Assembly (NCBI RefSeq): GCF_016865425.1
Contig: NZ_AP023355.1
Location: 496,001-560,000 of the forward strand
Source of the DNA: Actinocatenispora thailandica
Lineage (GTDB): Bacteria > Actinomycetota > Actinomycetes > Mycobacteriales > Micromonosporaceae
Length of the DNA stretch: 64,000 bases
Reading direction: 5' to 3'
Shown: piece after piece, positions 51,720 to 62,818 of the stretch
How the letters are laid out: the number at the start of each line of letters is the position of its first letter
Numbering within the stretch: position 1 is the stretch's first letter
Position numbers and translations under genes: made by a program
The notes under the pieces: model-generated
Told to the model about the DNA's origin: nothing
Seen by the model: only the letters and a program-made list of their open reading frames with translations
Databases searched by the model: none

Positions 51720-53342
51720 ATGTCGATCGACTTCCCGACGTTGGCCGAGCGGATCGTGACGGCGATGTTGGATCCGCTGACGGCGCACTATGCCGGCGCG
51801 CACGTGGCGGACGACGAGCTGATGGACTTCTCCCCGAGCGCGGTCACCGACCAGGTCGCGACCCTCCGGGACGCGTCCCATGCACTGTCCGAAGTGGACA
51901 GTGAGGAGCTGGAGGCGGAGGAGCAGGTCGACCACGCCATGCTCAGCGCCGTGGTGGACGCCCGGCTGTTCGCGCTGACCGAGATCGCCGAGCACCGGTG
52001 GAACCCGCTGCTGCACAACCCCGGGCCGCTGCTCGACGTGCTGATCTCCCGCGACTTCGCGCCCGCGGAGGAGCGGCTGGTGCACCTGGTGAACCGGCTC
52101 GCCGCGCTGCCGGACGCGCTCGCCACCGCCCGCGCGGTGCTCGACGACTGCCCGCAGCTGCACGTGCGTACCGCGATCGACCAGTTCGCCGGCGTCGCCG
52201 GGCTGATCCGTGGCCGGGTCGACGAGCTGGCCGCCGCGGTACCGTCGGCCCGCGACCGGGTCGAGCAGACCCGGTCCGGCGCGCTCGCCGCGCTCGCCGA
52301 GTTCGACTCCTGGCTGCGCGCCCGTGCCGAGATCCCGGGCCGCAGCCCGCGGCTCGGCCGGCGGCACTGGGAGGCCAAGCTCTGGCACACCCTGGACACC
52401 CCGCTCACCGCCGCCGAACTCGACCGCCGCGCCTGGTCGAACCTGTCGCAGAGCGCCGACCAGCTCCGCGAGGTGGCCGCCCGCATCGTCGGCGGCAAGC
52501 CCACCGACGACGCGGTCCGGCAGGCCCTCGCGATGGCCGCCGACCGGCGCCCCGACCCGGCCGACATCGTCGCGGCCGCCCGCGCCGACTTCGTCGAGGC
52601 CACCTCGTTCGTCGAACAGTTCGAGCTGGTGTCCACGCTGCCCGACGAGCCGTGCCGGATCGCCGAGATGCCCGAGTACGAGCGGGGCGTCGCCGCCGCC
52701 TACTGCGACGCGCCGGGCCCGATGGAACGCCCCGGCCTGCCCACCCTGCTCGCCATCTCGCCGCCGCCGGCCGACTGGTCCGCTGAACGGATCACCTCGT
52801 TCTACCGCGAGTACAACAACGACATGCTGCGCAACCTGATCGTGCACGAGGGCATGCCCGGCCACTACCTGCAGCTCGCGCACGCCCGCCGGTTCGGTGG
52901 CGCCACCCCGGTGCGCGCCGTCTTCACCTCCGGCACCTTCGTCGAGGGCTGGGCGGTGTACGCGGAGCGGATGCTCGCCGAGCACGGCTTCGGCGGCCCG
53001 CAGGTGCGGCTGCAGCAGCTCAAGATGCAACTGCGCAGCACTCTCAACACGATCCTGGACCAGGCGGTGCACTGTGACGGGCTGGCCGAGTCCGAGGCGC
53101 TGGCGTTGCTGACCACGCACGGCTTCCAGGAGGAGGGCGAGGCGGCCGGCAAGTGGCAGCGCGCGCTGCTCACCTCGACCCAGCTCTCCACGTACTTCGT
53201 GGGCTACACCGAGGTGTCCGACATCGCCGCCGCCCGTCCCGCCGACACGGACCTACGCGGCTGGCACGACGAGATGCTCGCGCACGGCTCCCCGTCGCCC
53301 CGCCACCTCCGCGACCTCCTCACCCGCGGCGTCCCCGGCTGA
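51720..53342 (+). CDS. DUF885 family putative metallopeptidase
   Basis: A 540-residue cytoplasmic protein (no signal peptide). The zinc-site-like motif LIVHEGMPGHYLQLAHARR lies near residue 377, followed by GTFVEGWAVYAERML, which supplies the downstream Glu, as in DUF885/M32-like putative carboxypeptidases. N-terminal half is helical. ATG at 51720; weak AAGG site. Stands alone; a hairpin follows. Substrate unknown. Confidence 0.88.
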   Translation: MSIDFPTLAERIVTAMLDPLTAHYAGAHVADDELMDFSPSAVTDQVATLRDASHALSEVDSEELEAEEQVDHAMLSAVVDARLFALTEIAEHRWNPLLHNPGPLLDVLISRDFAPAEERLVHLVNRLAALPDALATARAVLDDCPQLHVRTAIDQFAGVAGLIRGRVDELAAAVPSARDRVEQTRSGALAALAEFDSWLRARAEIPGRSPRLGRRHWEAKLWHTLDTPLTAAELDRRAWSNLSQSADQLREVAARIVGGKPTDDAVRQALAMAADRRPDPADIVAAARADFVEATSFVEQFELVSTLPDEPCRIAEMPEYERGVAAAYCDAPGPMERPGLPTLLAISPPPADWSAERITSFYREYNNDMLRNLIVHEGMPGHYLQLAHARRFGGATPVRAVFTSGTFVEGWAVYAERMLAEHGFGGPQVRLQQLKMQLRSTLNTILDQAVHCDGLAESEALALLTTHGFQEEGEAAGKWQRALLTSTQLSTYFVGYTEVSDIAAARPADTDLRGWHDEMLAHGSPSPRHLRDLLTRGVPG

Positions 53343-53352
53343 CCCCAAACGA

Positions 53353-53380
53353 CCCGCCGCCCCTTGTGAGGGCAGGCGGG
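53353..53380. terminator. Hairpin between DUF885 and DUF397 genes
   Basis: CCCGCCGCCC pairs with GGGCAGGCGGG with one bulged A across a short loop, between two convergent genes. Confidence 0.5.
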
Positions 53381-53415
53381 CCGCCAAAGCACTGGACACC
53401 GTTGGCCAGGAGAAG

Positions 53416-53622
53416 TCACTCGGTGGTTCGAACGTCACACGTGATCTCGTTGACGAATGCCTCCCATGCGGCGTGCCGCACGGATAGCACCGGGCCGAGC
53501 CGGTCCTTGGAGTCGCGGACAAGAACGTCATGGTCACGGCACCGGACCTCGACGCAGTTGGCCTGTCCCTGACTACGCGTGCTCTTCCGCCAACGTTCGG
53601 CCCTTGACCAGTGCTCGATCAT
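53416..53622 (-). CDS. DUF397 domain protein
   Basis: A 68-residue protein with the DUF397 pattern WRKSTRSQGQANCVEVRC and VLVRDSKDRLGPVLSV ... AWEAFVNEI. In actinobacteria such genes sit next to XRE-DUF5753 regulators (WhiJ-type pairs), as here: the regulator lies 119 nt upstream on the same strand. Possible regulatory or antitoxin-like partner. Base composition is a little less GC-rich than the surroundings. Confidence 0.88.
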   Translation of the reverse strand: MIEHWSRAERWRKSTRSQGQANCVEVRCRDHDVLVRDSKDRLGPVLSVRHAAWEAFVNEITCDVRTTE

Positions 53623-53741
53623 GCGCGGCCTCCCTCGACCTTCGGCGGCCGGGATGCCTTGTAAGCACGCTGGAGCACAGAGTACTCAGCCGGGCCGCCT
53701 TCGGAAGGACAGGATACCGGCGGACGTATTGGATGCCCAGA

Positions 53742-54635
53742 TCAATTACTTTCCGTATCGTCCCCCAGGACTCGATCCGCAACCCCCTGGATCATGGCAA
53801 CTGATTCGCGCTCAGAAAGTGCGAAATCGAGGAGCCTGTCGAAGCCTTCGGTGTACTCCCGAATGAGATCTCGTTCTTCGCGAAGCATGACGCTCCGGAA
53901 CGCCGTGTCAGACTGCAAGATCGGTGCGTCTGCGGGGTCCGAGAACTCGAAGATCTGGAATGGCCCGCTCAGACCCGGGTGCGCGCCTGAACTGAACGGG
54001 ACGACGCGGATCTCGATGGTGGAGAGAGCAGCGACTTCGGCGACGCTGGCAAGTTGGTCGCTCATCACCTCGCCGCCGCCGACCGTGTGGTGCAGCACCG
54101 CCTCGTCCAGGACCGCCACGAAGGTTGGCGGGTCCTTTCGGTCCAGCACGTGCTCCTTGCGCTGCATCCGCAGCTCGACGAGCCGATCGACCGTGTCTTC
54201 GTCGAGCTGCTGGATGCCACCGATGCTGACGATTTCGCGTGCGTATTCCTCGGTCTGCAGTAGCGCCGGAACCATCGCTGGGAAGTATCCGAGGATGCGT
54301 GCCGCGTCGGTTTCGTATCCCAGATAGTCGAGGTAGTCGGGTGACGAGGCCACGTCGCGAAAGGCGCTCCACCAGGCGCTTTGCTGGCGAGATGCACGGG
54401 CGAGTTCGACGAAGAAAGACCGTCGATCTTGGTCCTGCACGTCGTAGAGGTCGAGGAGCGCCTTGAGATCGTTGGTGGAGACGCCTACCTGTCCCGCCTC
54501 CAAACGGATGATCTTGGAGAGGGACCAGTCCATCTTCCGGGCGACCTCGGCCTGGCTCTTGCCGGCGCGCTCGCGTTCCTGGCGCAGCTCGGTACGGAGG
54601 CGGCGCCGGATGAGTGGGCGCTGGCCAGCGGGCAT
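53742..54635 (-). CDS. XRE-family regulator with DUF5753
   Basis: A 297-residue protein. The N-terminal helix-turn-helix is LRTELRQERERAGKSQAEVA ... RKMDWSLSKIIRLEAGQVG; from about residue 90 the DUF5753 domain begins (YFPAMVPALLQTEEYAREIV, VLDEAVLHHTVGG, VRVVPFSSGAHPGLSGPF-like stretch). ATG at 54635 has GGGGAG 5 nt upstream. Forms a WhiJ-type pair with the DUF397 gene. These pairs are numerous in actinomycete genomes and affect development in studied cases; the specific target here is unknown. Confidence 0.9.
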   Translation of the reverse strand: MPAGQRPLIRRRLRTELRQERERAGKSQAEVARKMDWSLSKIIRLEAGQVGVSTNDLKALLDLYDVQDQDRRSFFVELARASRQQSAWWSAFRDVASSPDYLDYLGYETDAARILGYFPAMVPALLQTEEYAREIVSIGGIQQLDEDTVDRLVELRMQRKEHVLDRKDPPTFVAVLDEAVLHHTVGGGEVMSDQLASVAEVAALSTIEIRVVPFSSGAHPGLSGPFQIFEFSDPADAPILQSDTAFRSVMLREERDLIREYTEGFDRLLDFALSERESVAMIQGVADRVLGDDTESN

Positions 54636-54770
54636 TTCTACTCCCCGATGAGTAGACGGCGGCAAGGTGCCAGGTTGCAGCTAGCCTTGCTGCTAAGCGG
54701 TCAATGCTGAGTGCATGCTATCTCTCCGACATGTCGCTGCCTGCCCGACCCCAACCTTTTCTGTGGTATC

Positions 54771-55178
54771 TCACCTGGTGAGAGGGTCGGCCTGGGTCGC
54801 CCGTACCAGCGCGAACCGGATGGCGTTGAAGACGCGTTCGTCGCGGCTCCAGTACAGCTGCACGGTGTGCCCCTGGTAGTCGGCCCACATCTCGAACGGT
54901 CGGGGGCGCAGTCGCCGGATGATCAGTGCGGCGGCGCCGAGGGCGAGTACACCGATCGCGGTCAGGCCGAGCCCGATGGTCCAGGCGGAGGTCTGCAGGC
55001 TGCAGCTGCCGGGCAGCACGAACAGCACGGCGAGGATCGCGCAGATCGTTCCGGCCGGGCTGGCCGAACCGCGGGCGATGCGCAGTCCGCGCAGCTCGTT
55101 GAGCTGGTAGCGCTGGCCCTGGACGACCAGCTCGTGGCTGGTCACCTGCACGCCGGCGCGGTCGTAGTAGGTGGTCAT
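54771..55178 (-). CDS. DUF6232 family membrane protein
   Basis: A 135-residue protein: a short N-terminal domain (TTYYDRAGVQVTSHELVVQG ... YQLNELRGLRIARG in pieces), two membrane helices (about 48-66 and 69-90), and a soluble end (PFEMWADYQGHTVQLYWSRD). The pattern matches DUF6232. ATG at 55178 with GGAGGT 7 nt upstream. Often found near XRE-DUF5753 genes in actinomycetes. Function unknown. Confidence 0.75.
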   Translation of the reverse strand: MTTYYDRAGVQVTSHELVVQGQRYQLNELRGLRIARGSASPAGTICAILAVLFVLPGSCSLQTSAWTIGLGLTAIGVLALGAAALIIRRLRPRPFEMWADYQGHTVQLYWSRDERVFNAIRFALVRATQADPLTR

Positions 55179-55709
55179 CGCGGCCACCTCCGCGCCCGGT
55201 TTGCCGCCATCTCGGTCCTTGTGGGACTACGAAACAGCAGGGTGGTGGGAGTAACATCCATGACAGCTCTCCGTTCCGGTCAGGCGACGGTGGTGAGCTT
55301 CGAGGGCGGTCTCGGCGGCATCCGGTGGCCGCCCTCTCACACGTCTGGCTGTCGTCTCTGTGCATTTGTGCCGGCTTGACGGATGTCGCCGGCTTGCTGG
55401 ACTTGTCGCCGAGCTCTCGACCTCGTCGTCGACGCCCGCCATAGCGGGGGGATCTCCCTGTGTCCGAGTATGGACCTGCCGTCAGCAAAAGGAAAGACTT
55501 CAACCTGCCATATGGCAGATCGTTCTTCGCAGCAGGCTGGCCGGCAGAGTGCCGAGACGCCGCCTGCTGTCGCTCGCATCGCCATACGCAGGGAGAGTGC
55601 CGGCAGATCGACGGGCAGCGAAGGGCACCCTTGCTTTCCGCCTCGATCGCCCGGTTTCGGGGCGGTCAGTCGGATCCCCGACAGTTGGCGGCGGGGCCAC
55701 GCAGCGTGG
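55179..55709. other. Gene-free accessory stretch
   Basis: 531 nt with no open frame that has a convincing ribosome binding site, domain or codon bias on either strand. Codon third-position GC bias is lost. It contains a perfect 14-bp palindrome CTGCCATATGGCAG at 55505-55518. It may be decayed mobile or accessory DNA. Confidence 0.5.
55505..55518. promoter_or_regulatory. 14-bp perfect palindrome
   Basis: CTGCCATATGGCAG, AT-centred, in the gene-free stretch 327 nt upstream of the DUF6232 gene. Operator-like, but no regulator can be assigned. Confidence 0.3.
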
Positions 55710-58075
<2,366 letters not shown>

Positions 58076-58133
58076 ACGCAGACAGTGGCACCGCGGCACC
58101 CCGCCCGCCGCGGAGCCTGAACGGGAGGCAGTG

Positions 58134-58661
58134 ATGGCGCAGCGCGGCCGGTCCGGTACCGGCAACGGCCCCGGTCGGCGGCCGGGCCGACCCGCGGCCG
58201 GTCGCGCCGCACCACCCCGGCGCGGTCGCGACTCGGCCGGTCGGCCGGGTGCCCGCCGCACCGGCGCCACCCGTACCCGGGCGCCGCGGCCCGGTGGCCG
58301 GTTCACCGGGCGCGCGGTGGTGCTGGCGCTGGTGTTCGTGGCGTTGATCCTGGCCTACGCGTACCCGGTGCGGACCTATCTGGGCCAGCGGGCGCAGATC
58401 GCCGAGCTGACGGACGCCCAGGCGCAGCAGCGGGAGCGCATCGCGAAGCTGCGCGACCAGCGCGCCAAGTGGGACGACCCGCAGTACGTGGAGGCGCAGG
58501 CGCGGCGCCGGCTGCGGATGGTGCGCCCCGGCGACAAGGTGTACGCGGTGTACGGCGACCCGCAGAAGTCCGGCGGGAACGGTTCGGACGACCGCCGGGT
58601 CCGCTCCGACGGCCCCTGGTACGGCAAGGTCTGGTCCAGCGTGCAGGGCGCGGACCGGTGA
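58134..58661 (+). CDS. ftsB: Septum formation initiator FtsB/DivIC
   Basis: A 175-residue divisome protein. A long Arg/Pro/Gly-rich cytoplasmic N-terminus (about 1-58), one membrane helix (AVVLALVFVALILAYAYPV) and a coiled coil (AQIAELTDAQAQQRERIAKL) leading to WDDPQYVEAQARRRLRMVRPG are the FtsB/DivIC layout. ATG with GGGAGG upstream. Its stop overlaps the DUF501 start (GTGA). Confidence 0.9.
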   Translation: MAQRGRSGTGNGPGRRPGRPAAGRAAPPRRGRDSAGRPGARRTGATRTRAPRPGGRFTGRAVVLALVFVALILAYAYPVRTYLGQRAQIAELTDAQAQQRERIAKLRDQRAKWDDPQYVEAQARRRLRMVRPGDKVYAVYGDPQKSGGNGSDDRRVRSDGPWYGKVWSSVQGADR

Positions 58662-59344
58662 GCGCGGCCGGATCGGTCGGCCCGCCGGTGCGCGAGCCGG
58701 TCACGCCGGCCGCGACGGCGGCGATGTCCGCGCAGCTCGGCCGGCCGCTGCGGGGCGCCGCGGCGGTGACGCACCGCTGCCCGTGCGGCAACCCGGACGT
58801 GGTCGAGACCAGCCCACGGCTGCCGGACGGTACCCCGTTCCCGACGCTGTTCTACCTGACCTGCCCGCGCGCCGCGGCCGAGGTGAGCCGGCTGGAGTCG
58901 GCCGGCACGATGCGGGAGATGACCGCGCGGCTGGCCGACGACCCGGACCTCGCGGCCCGGTACCAGGCGGCGCACCACGACTACCTGCGGCGACGGTCCG
59001 AGCTGGCCGAGGTACCGGAGATCGCCGGGGTGTCCGCGGGCGGCATGCCGACCCGGGTCAAGTGCCTGCACGTGCACGTCGCGCACGCGCTGGCCGCCGG
59101 GCCCGGCGTCAACCCGTTCGGCGACGAGGCGCTCGCGACGATGGCGCCCTGGTGGGCGGACGGCCCCTGCGTGTGCCCGGACGAGGAGGACCCGACCGCC
59201 GGCGCGGGCGACGAGGACCGGACCGTGCGCGTGGGCGACGAGGCTCGGACCGCGGGCGACGAGGCCCGGACCGCGGGCGACGAGAGCCGGACCGCGGGCG
59301 AGGCCGACGGCCCGGCCGCCGGCGGGACCGCGGCGACCCGATGA
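58658..59344 (+). CDS. DUF501 family protein
   Basis: A 228-residue protein. DUF501 core: THRCPCGNPDVVETSPRLPDG, PFPTLFYLTCPRA, GGMPTRVKCLHVHVAHALA and NPFGDEAL, with Cys/His pairs that could bind metal. The C-terminal 55 residues are an acidic Ala/Gly/Thr tail with three GDEARTA-like units. GTG overlaps the ftsB stop; its own stop overlaps an ATG opening a 49-codon ORF. Function unknown, but conserved between ftsB and ppx. Confidence 0.88.
   Translation: MSAAGSVGPPVREPVTPAATAAMSAQLGRPLRGAAAVTHRCPCGNPDVVETSPRLPDGTPFPTLFYLTCPRAAAEVSRLESAGTMREMTARLADDPDLAARYQAAHHDYLRRRSELAEVPEIAGVSAGGMPTRVKCLHVHVAHALAAGPGVNPFGDEALATMAPWWADGPCVCPDEEDPTAGAGDEDRTVRVGDEARTAGDEARTAGDESRTAGEADGPAAGGTAATR
59235..59297 (+). 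repeat. Three 21-nt tandem repeats in the DUF501 gene tail
   Basis: Units at 59235-59255, 59256-59276 and 59277-59297 encode a seven-residue Gly-Asp-Glu-Ala-Arg-Thr-Ala pattern. Confidence 0.88.
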
Positions 59345-59490
59345 GCGGGTGGACGTCGCGGCGGGTCGATGTGAACCCGCTGAGCGGGTGGGAGTCGCGG
59401 CGGGTCGACGCGGACCCGGTGCGCGGGCGGCCGGTGCCGAACGCCGTGCCGGTACGGACCAGGGCGAGCCTCGGAGGCGACGATGACTGA
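59341..59490 (+). CDS. Possible 49-residue coupled ORF with two 13-residue repeats
   Basis: ATG at 59341 overlaps the DUF501 stop (ATGA) and the frame ends 8 nt inside ppx. It contains two 39-nt tandem units (59342-59380, 59381-59419) encoding SGWTSRRVDVNPL and SGWESRRVDADPV. No family known. Overlap at both ends suggests translation through the gap to ppx; it may equally be a chance frame in repeat DNA. Confidence 0.35.
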   Translation: MSGWTSRRVDVNPLSGWESRRVDADPVRGRPVPNAVPVRTRASLGGDDD

Positions 59491-60397
59491 GCGGGTCGCG
59501 GCGATCGACTGCGGTACCAACTCGATCCGGCTGCTGGTCGCCGACCGGGCCGGCGACCAGCTGACCGACCTGGTCCGCACGATGGAGATCGTCCGGCTCG
59601 GCGAGGGTGTCGACCGCACCGGAATGCTCGCGCCGCAGGCGATCGAGCGCACCCGCAAGGCGCTGACCGGGTATGCGGCGCGGATCCGCGAGCTCGGCGC
59701 GGCCCGGGTGCGGATGGTCGCCACCTCCGCCAGCCGGGACGCCGGCAACGCGGCCGAGTTCCGGGCGATGGTGCTCGACGTGCTCGGCGCGCCGCCCGAG
59801 GTGATCACCGGCGACGAGGAGGCGGCGCTGTCGTTCGCCGGCGCCGTCGCCGGGTTGCCCACCGACCTCGACCCGCCGTACCTGGTGGTGGACATCGGCG
59901 GCGGTTCCACCGAGTTCGTCGTCGGCACCGGTACCGCGGAGGCGGCGATCAGCGTCGACATCGGTTGCGTCCGGATGACCGAGCGCTACCTGCACTCCGA
60001 CCCGCCGACCGGGGCCGAGATCGCCGCGGCGCGGGAGCACGTCACCGAGGTGGTGGACGGCGCGCTCGCCGCGGTGTCCGCGCGCCGGGCCCGCACCCTG
60101 ATCGGCCTGGCCGGTACGGTCACCACCATCGCCGGGATAGCGCTGGACCTGCCGGGGTACGACTCGACCCGGATCCACCACGCCCGGATCGACCGCGCGC
60201 AGGTGGACCGGATCGGTACCGAGCTGCTGGCGCAGACCCGGGCGCAGCGGCGCTCGATCCCGGTGATGCACCCGGGACGCGCCGACGTGATCGGCGCCGG
60301 CGCGCTGATCCTTCGTACCGTGCTGGAGCGCGCCGGGTGCGACGGGCTCGTCGCGTCCGAGCACGACATCCTCGACGGCATCGCGCTCTCGGTCTGA
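59483..60397 (+). CDS. ppx: Exopolyphosphatase/guanosine pentaphosphate phosphohydrolase family protein
   Basis: A 304-residue Ppx/GppA phosphatase of the actin-like ATPase fold, acting on polyphosphate or pppGpp. Phosphate-1 motif AAIDCGTNSIRLLVA at the N-terminus, SASRDAGNAAEF, then the phosphate-2 motif VVDIGGGSTEFVVG and SVDIGCVRMTERYL. GGAGG upstream of the ATG. The short single-domain form is typical of actinobacteria. Last gene of the eno run. Confidence 0.93.
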   Translation: MTERVAAIDCGTNSIRLLVADRAGDQLTDLVRTMEIVRLGEGVDRTGMLAPQAIERTRKALTGYAARIRELGAARVRMVATSASRDAGNAAEFRAMVLDVLGAPPEVITGDEEAALSFAGAVAGLPTDLDPPYLVVDIGGGSTEFVVGTGTAEAAISVDIGCVRMTERYLHSDPPTGAEIAAAREHVTEVVDGALAAVSARRARTLIGLAGTVTTIAGIALDLPGYDSTRIHHARIDRAQVDRIGTELLAQTRAQRRSIPVMHPGRADVIGAGALILRTVLERAGCDGLVASEHDILDGIALSV

Positions 60398-60439
60398 CCC
60401 CGGACCCGGCGCCGTGGCCTGGGCGGGCAGGATGTCGGC

Positions 60440-61252
60440 ATGGTGGCGGTGCAGCGGACCGAGTTCGGATGCCACGTGGTGCCGGGTTCCGGGTTTCCCG
60501 GTGACGTGGCGGATCCGGGTACCCCGGTGGCGACGGATCGGGCCGGGGTGGCGGACCTGGCGGCGGGTGCCGGGGACCTGACCGCGCTGGCGGCCCGCAG
60601 TTCGGTCTGCCGGGCCTGCAGCCGGCTGGTCGCCTGGCGCGAGGAGGTGGCCGAACGCAAGCGCGCGTCGTTCGCCGACCAGACGTACTGGGGGCGGCCG
60701 GTGCCGAGCTTCGGCGCCGCCGACGCCCGGATCGTGCTGCTCGGCCTGGCGCCGGCGGCGAACGGGGCGAACCGGACCGGCCGGATGTTCACCGGCGATC
60801 GCTCCGGCGACGTGCTGTACGCGGCGCTGCACCGGGCCGGGCTGGCCAGCGCACCGCGGAGCGTGTCCGCCGACGACGGGCTGGTACTGCACCACACCCG
60901 GCTGTGCGCCCCGGTGCGGTGTGCCCCGCCGGAGAACAAGCCGACCACGCTGGAACGAGACACCTGCCGGTCCTGGTTGGACCGGGAGCTGGCGCTGTTG
61001 CGCGGCACGGTACGGGTCGTGGTCGCGTTGGGGCAGTTCGCCTGGAATGCGTACTGGGCCTCGGCATCGGCGCTGGGTGAGCAGGTGCCGAGGCCCCGGC
61101 CGCGGTTCGGTCACGGCGCCGAGTATGTCGGTTCCGAAATAATGTTGCTGGGCTGTTACCACGTCAGCCAGCAGAACACCTTCACGGGGCGGCTGACGAC
61201 GGGCATGCTGGACGACGTGTTGGGCCGCGCCCGCACGCTGGCCGGCATCTAG
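60440..61252 (+). CDS. Family 5 uracil-DNA glycosylase (UdgB type)
   Basis: A 270-residue base-excision repair enzyme. Motif A reads [19 protein letters not shown], the form typical of family 5 rather than families 1 or 4. Motif B near the C-terminus reads [14 protein letters not shown]. Iron-sulfur cysteines are plausible in [19 protein letters not shown] and the later Cys. ATG at 60440, 42 nt after ppx. Removes uracil and deaminated bases from DNA. Confidence 0.9.
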   Translation: MVAVQRTEFGCHVVPGSGFPGDVADPGTPVATDRAGVADLAAGAGDLTALAARSSVCRACSRLVAWREEVAERKRASFADQTYWGRPVPSFGAADARIVLLGLAPAANGANRTGRMFTGDRSGDVLYAALHRAGLASAPRSVSADDGLVLHHTRLCAPVRCAPPENKPTTLERDTCRSWLDRELALLRGTVRVVVALGQFAWNAYWASASALGEQVPRPRPRFGHGAEYVGSEIMLLGCYHVSQQNTFTGRLTTGMLDDVLGRARTLAGI

Positions 61253-61330
61253 CCGTCGATCCGCCCCGTTGAGCGGGATCAGCCGCCGGTCGCTGGCGGT
61301 GCCTGGCCGATCGGCGACGGGAGTGTCAGG

Positions 61331-62080
61331 TTGCGTCGAGGGCTGCGATACCTGCCGGTGGTGCTGATCCTGCTGCTGGTCGTGGTGGCTGCGCTCGGCG
61401 CCAACGCGCGCGGCCCGCGGGTCACTCACGTGGCGCCGCTCCCGATCCGCCCCACGGTGTCGACCAGCGGCAGCCCACCCGCCCAGCCGAGCCGTAGCGT
61501 CGTCCGGCCGCCGCAGCCGCACGACTCCGGTCCCGGGACCACGGTGCTGATCGTGGTGATCGCCGCACTGTGCGCGCTCGCCTACGGAGCGATCATGCTC
61601 TACCTGATGCTGGCGCTGCGAGACGGCCTGGTGCTGCGGCGCCGGCGCCATCCGGAGCCGGACCCCGAACCGGAGGAGCCGGACGCGCCGACCGCGGACG
61701 AGGTGCGTGCCGCGATGGCAGCCAGCCGGGCGGCGTTGATCGAGGGCGACGACCCGCGGGCGGCGGTGATCGCCTGCTGGCTGACGCTGGAGGAGCTGGC
61801 GTCCCGCGGCGGCGTCCCGCGGTCGGCCTCCGACGTCCCCGGCGACCTGGTCGGCCGGATGTTGGGGGTGGCCCGCGACCCGTCCGGCGCGCCGCGGTTC
61901 CGGGCGCTGACCGGGCCGGCCGAGCGAGCCCTGACCGACCTCGCCGAGCGGTACCGCGCCGCGCGGTACGCGCCGGCCCCGGTCACCGAGGCGGACCGCG
62001 CGGCGGCCCGCACCGCGCTGGACCGGCTCGCCGCCGAACTGTCGGTGCGGGACGCGGCACCCACCGGCGGTGCCCAGTGA
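61331..62080 (+). CDS. DUF4129 domain membrane protein
   Basis: A 249-residue protein: helix near the N-terminus (YLPVVLILLLVVVAALGA), a Pro/Ser/Thr-rich extracytoplasmic loop, a second helix (TVLIVVIAALCALAYGAIML) and a cytoplasmic DUF4129 domain (VIACWLTLEELASRGGVPRS ... ALTDLAERYRAARY). TTG start with GGGAG upstream. Such genes accompany MoxR ATPases and DUF58 proteins, as here. Its stop overlaps the GTG of a leader-peptide ORF. Confidence 0.82.
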   Translation: MRRGLRYLPVVLILLLVVVAALGANARGPRVTHVAPLPIRPTVSTSGSPPAQPSRSVVRPPQPHDSGPGTTVLIVVIAALCALAYGAIMLYLMLALRDGLVLRRRRHPEPDPEPEEPDAPTADEVRAAMAASRAALIEGDDPRAAVIACWLTLEELASRGGVPRSASDVPGDLVGRMLGVARDPSGAPRFRALTGPAERALTDLAERYRAARYAPAPVTEADRAAARTALDRLAAELSVRDAAPTGGAQ

Positions 62081-62145
62081 GCGAGCCTGGGCGAGCGACT
62101 CGGGCCCGCTCCGTTGGTGTTCCGACGGAGGAGGAACGCCCATGA
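62077..62145 (+). repeat. Intercistronic leader-peptide element, copy 2
   Basis: GTG overlapping the DUF4129 stop opens a 22-codon frame MSEPGRATRARSVGVPTEEE(RP). Its TGA overlaps the ATG of copy 3. It lacks the CASCL segment of the other copies. Confidence 0.7.
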
Positions 62146-62222
62146 GTGAGCGTGCGCGAGCGAGTCGTGGGTGCCGTGCGTCGTGTCTCGTTGGTGTTCC
62201 GACGGAGGAGGAACGCCAATGA
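62142..62222 (+). repeat. Intercistronic leader-peptide element, copy 3
   Basis: A 26-codon frame, MSERARAS followed by RGCRASCLVGVPTEEERQ, the same length as copy 1 at 32561. Its TGA overlaps the ATG of the next gene (62219), and the TEEE codons contain the ACGGAGGAGGAA ribosome binding site for it. Confidence 0.72.
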
Positions 62223-62818
62223 GCTTCTCGTACGGGCAGATGATGGCGCCGGGCAAGCGCGACCCGATGCGCAAGCCGTACCAGCCGTTGCGGATCACGC
62301 CCGGCTGGGTGATCGGGATGGTGCTGGTCGCGCTGGCCGGCGGCGACGTGCTGTGGCGGATGCTGCAGGTGGTCCAGGTTCGCCTGCCGTACGGGATGAC
62401 CGATGCGCTGATCCTCGCCGTGGCGTTCGGCTACCGGGTCGCGGTGGCGGTGCACGGCCCGCCGGAGCCGTTCCCGGCGGCCGGGGCGGCGCCGACCACC
62501 GAGCTGTCCGACCGGCCGTTCGCCGCGGTGCGCCGCTGGGAGGACCGGCTCGCCTGGACCCACGGCGACCCGGTCAGCTTCGATCGTACGGTGCGCGAGC
62601 GGCTCGCCGCGCTGGTCGACGAGCGGCTCCGGATCGACCACGGTACCGACCTGTCCGGCGCCGGCCCGGGCGGTACGACCCGGGTCCGCGCGCTGCTTGG
62701 TGATCCACTGTGGACACTGCTGACCGAGCCGACCGAGCAGGCGCCGAGCCGGGCGCAGCTGACCGAATCGGTACGAACGATGGAGCGACTGTTCGCCCAG
62801 GACGGAGGCAACCGGTGA
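62219..62818 (+). CDS. Hypothetical membrane protein of the MoxR operon
   Basis: A 199-residue protein with two closely spaced helices (about 25-42 and 55-75), then a soluble part (AVRRWEDRLAWTHGDPVSFD ... VRERLAALVDERLRIDHG). Similar unnamed genes are found between DUF4129 and MoxR genes. ATG at 62219 is set by the ribosome binding site inside leader copy 3; stop overlaps moxR start (GTGA). Function unknown. Confidence 0.72.
   Translation: MSFSYGQMMAPGKRDPMRKPYQPLRITPGWVIGMVLVALAGGDVLWRMLQVVQVRLPYGMTDALILAVAFGYRVAVAVHGPPEPFPAAGAAPTTELSDRPFAAVRRWEDRLAWTHGDPVSFDRTVRERLAALVDERLRIDHGTDLSGAGPGGTTRVRALLGDPLWTLLTEPTEQAPSRAQLTESVRTMERLFAQDGGNR

Noticed and set aside
55337-55585. 82-codon minus-strand frame in the gene-free stretch
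   Set aside because: No ribosome binding site, no domain and mixed codon usage. Kept only as non-coding.
58376-62641. 1421-codon antisense frame across ftsB to the MoxR operon
   Set aside because: It crosses six well-supported sense genes and their overlaps. It has no domain and no ribosome binding site.
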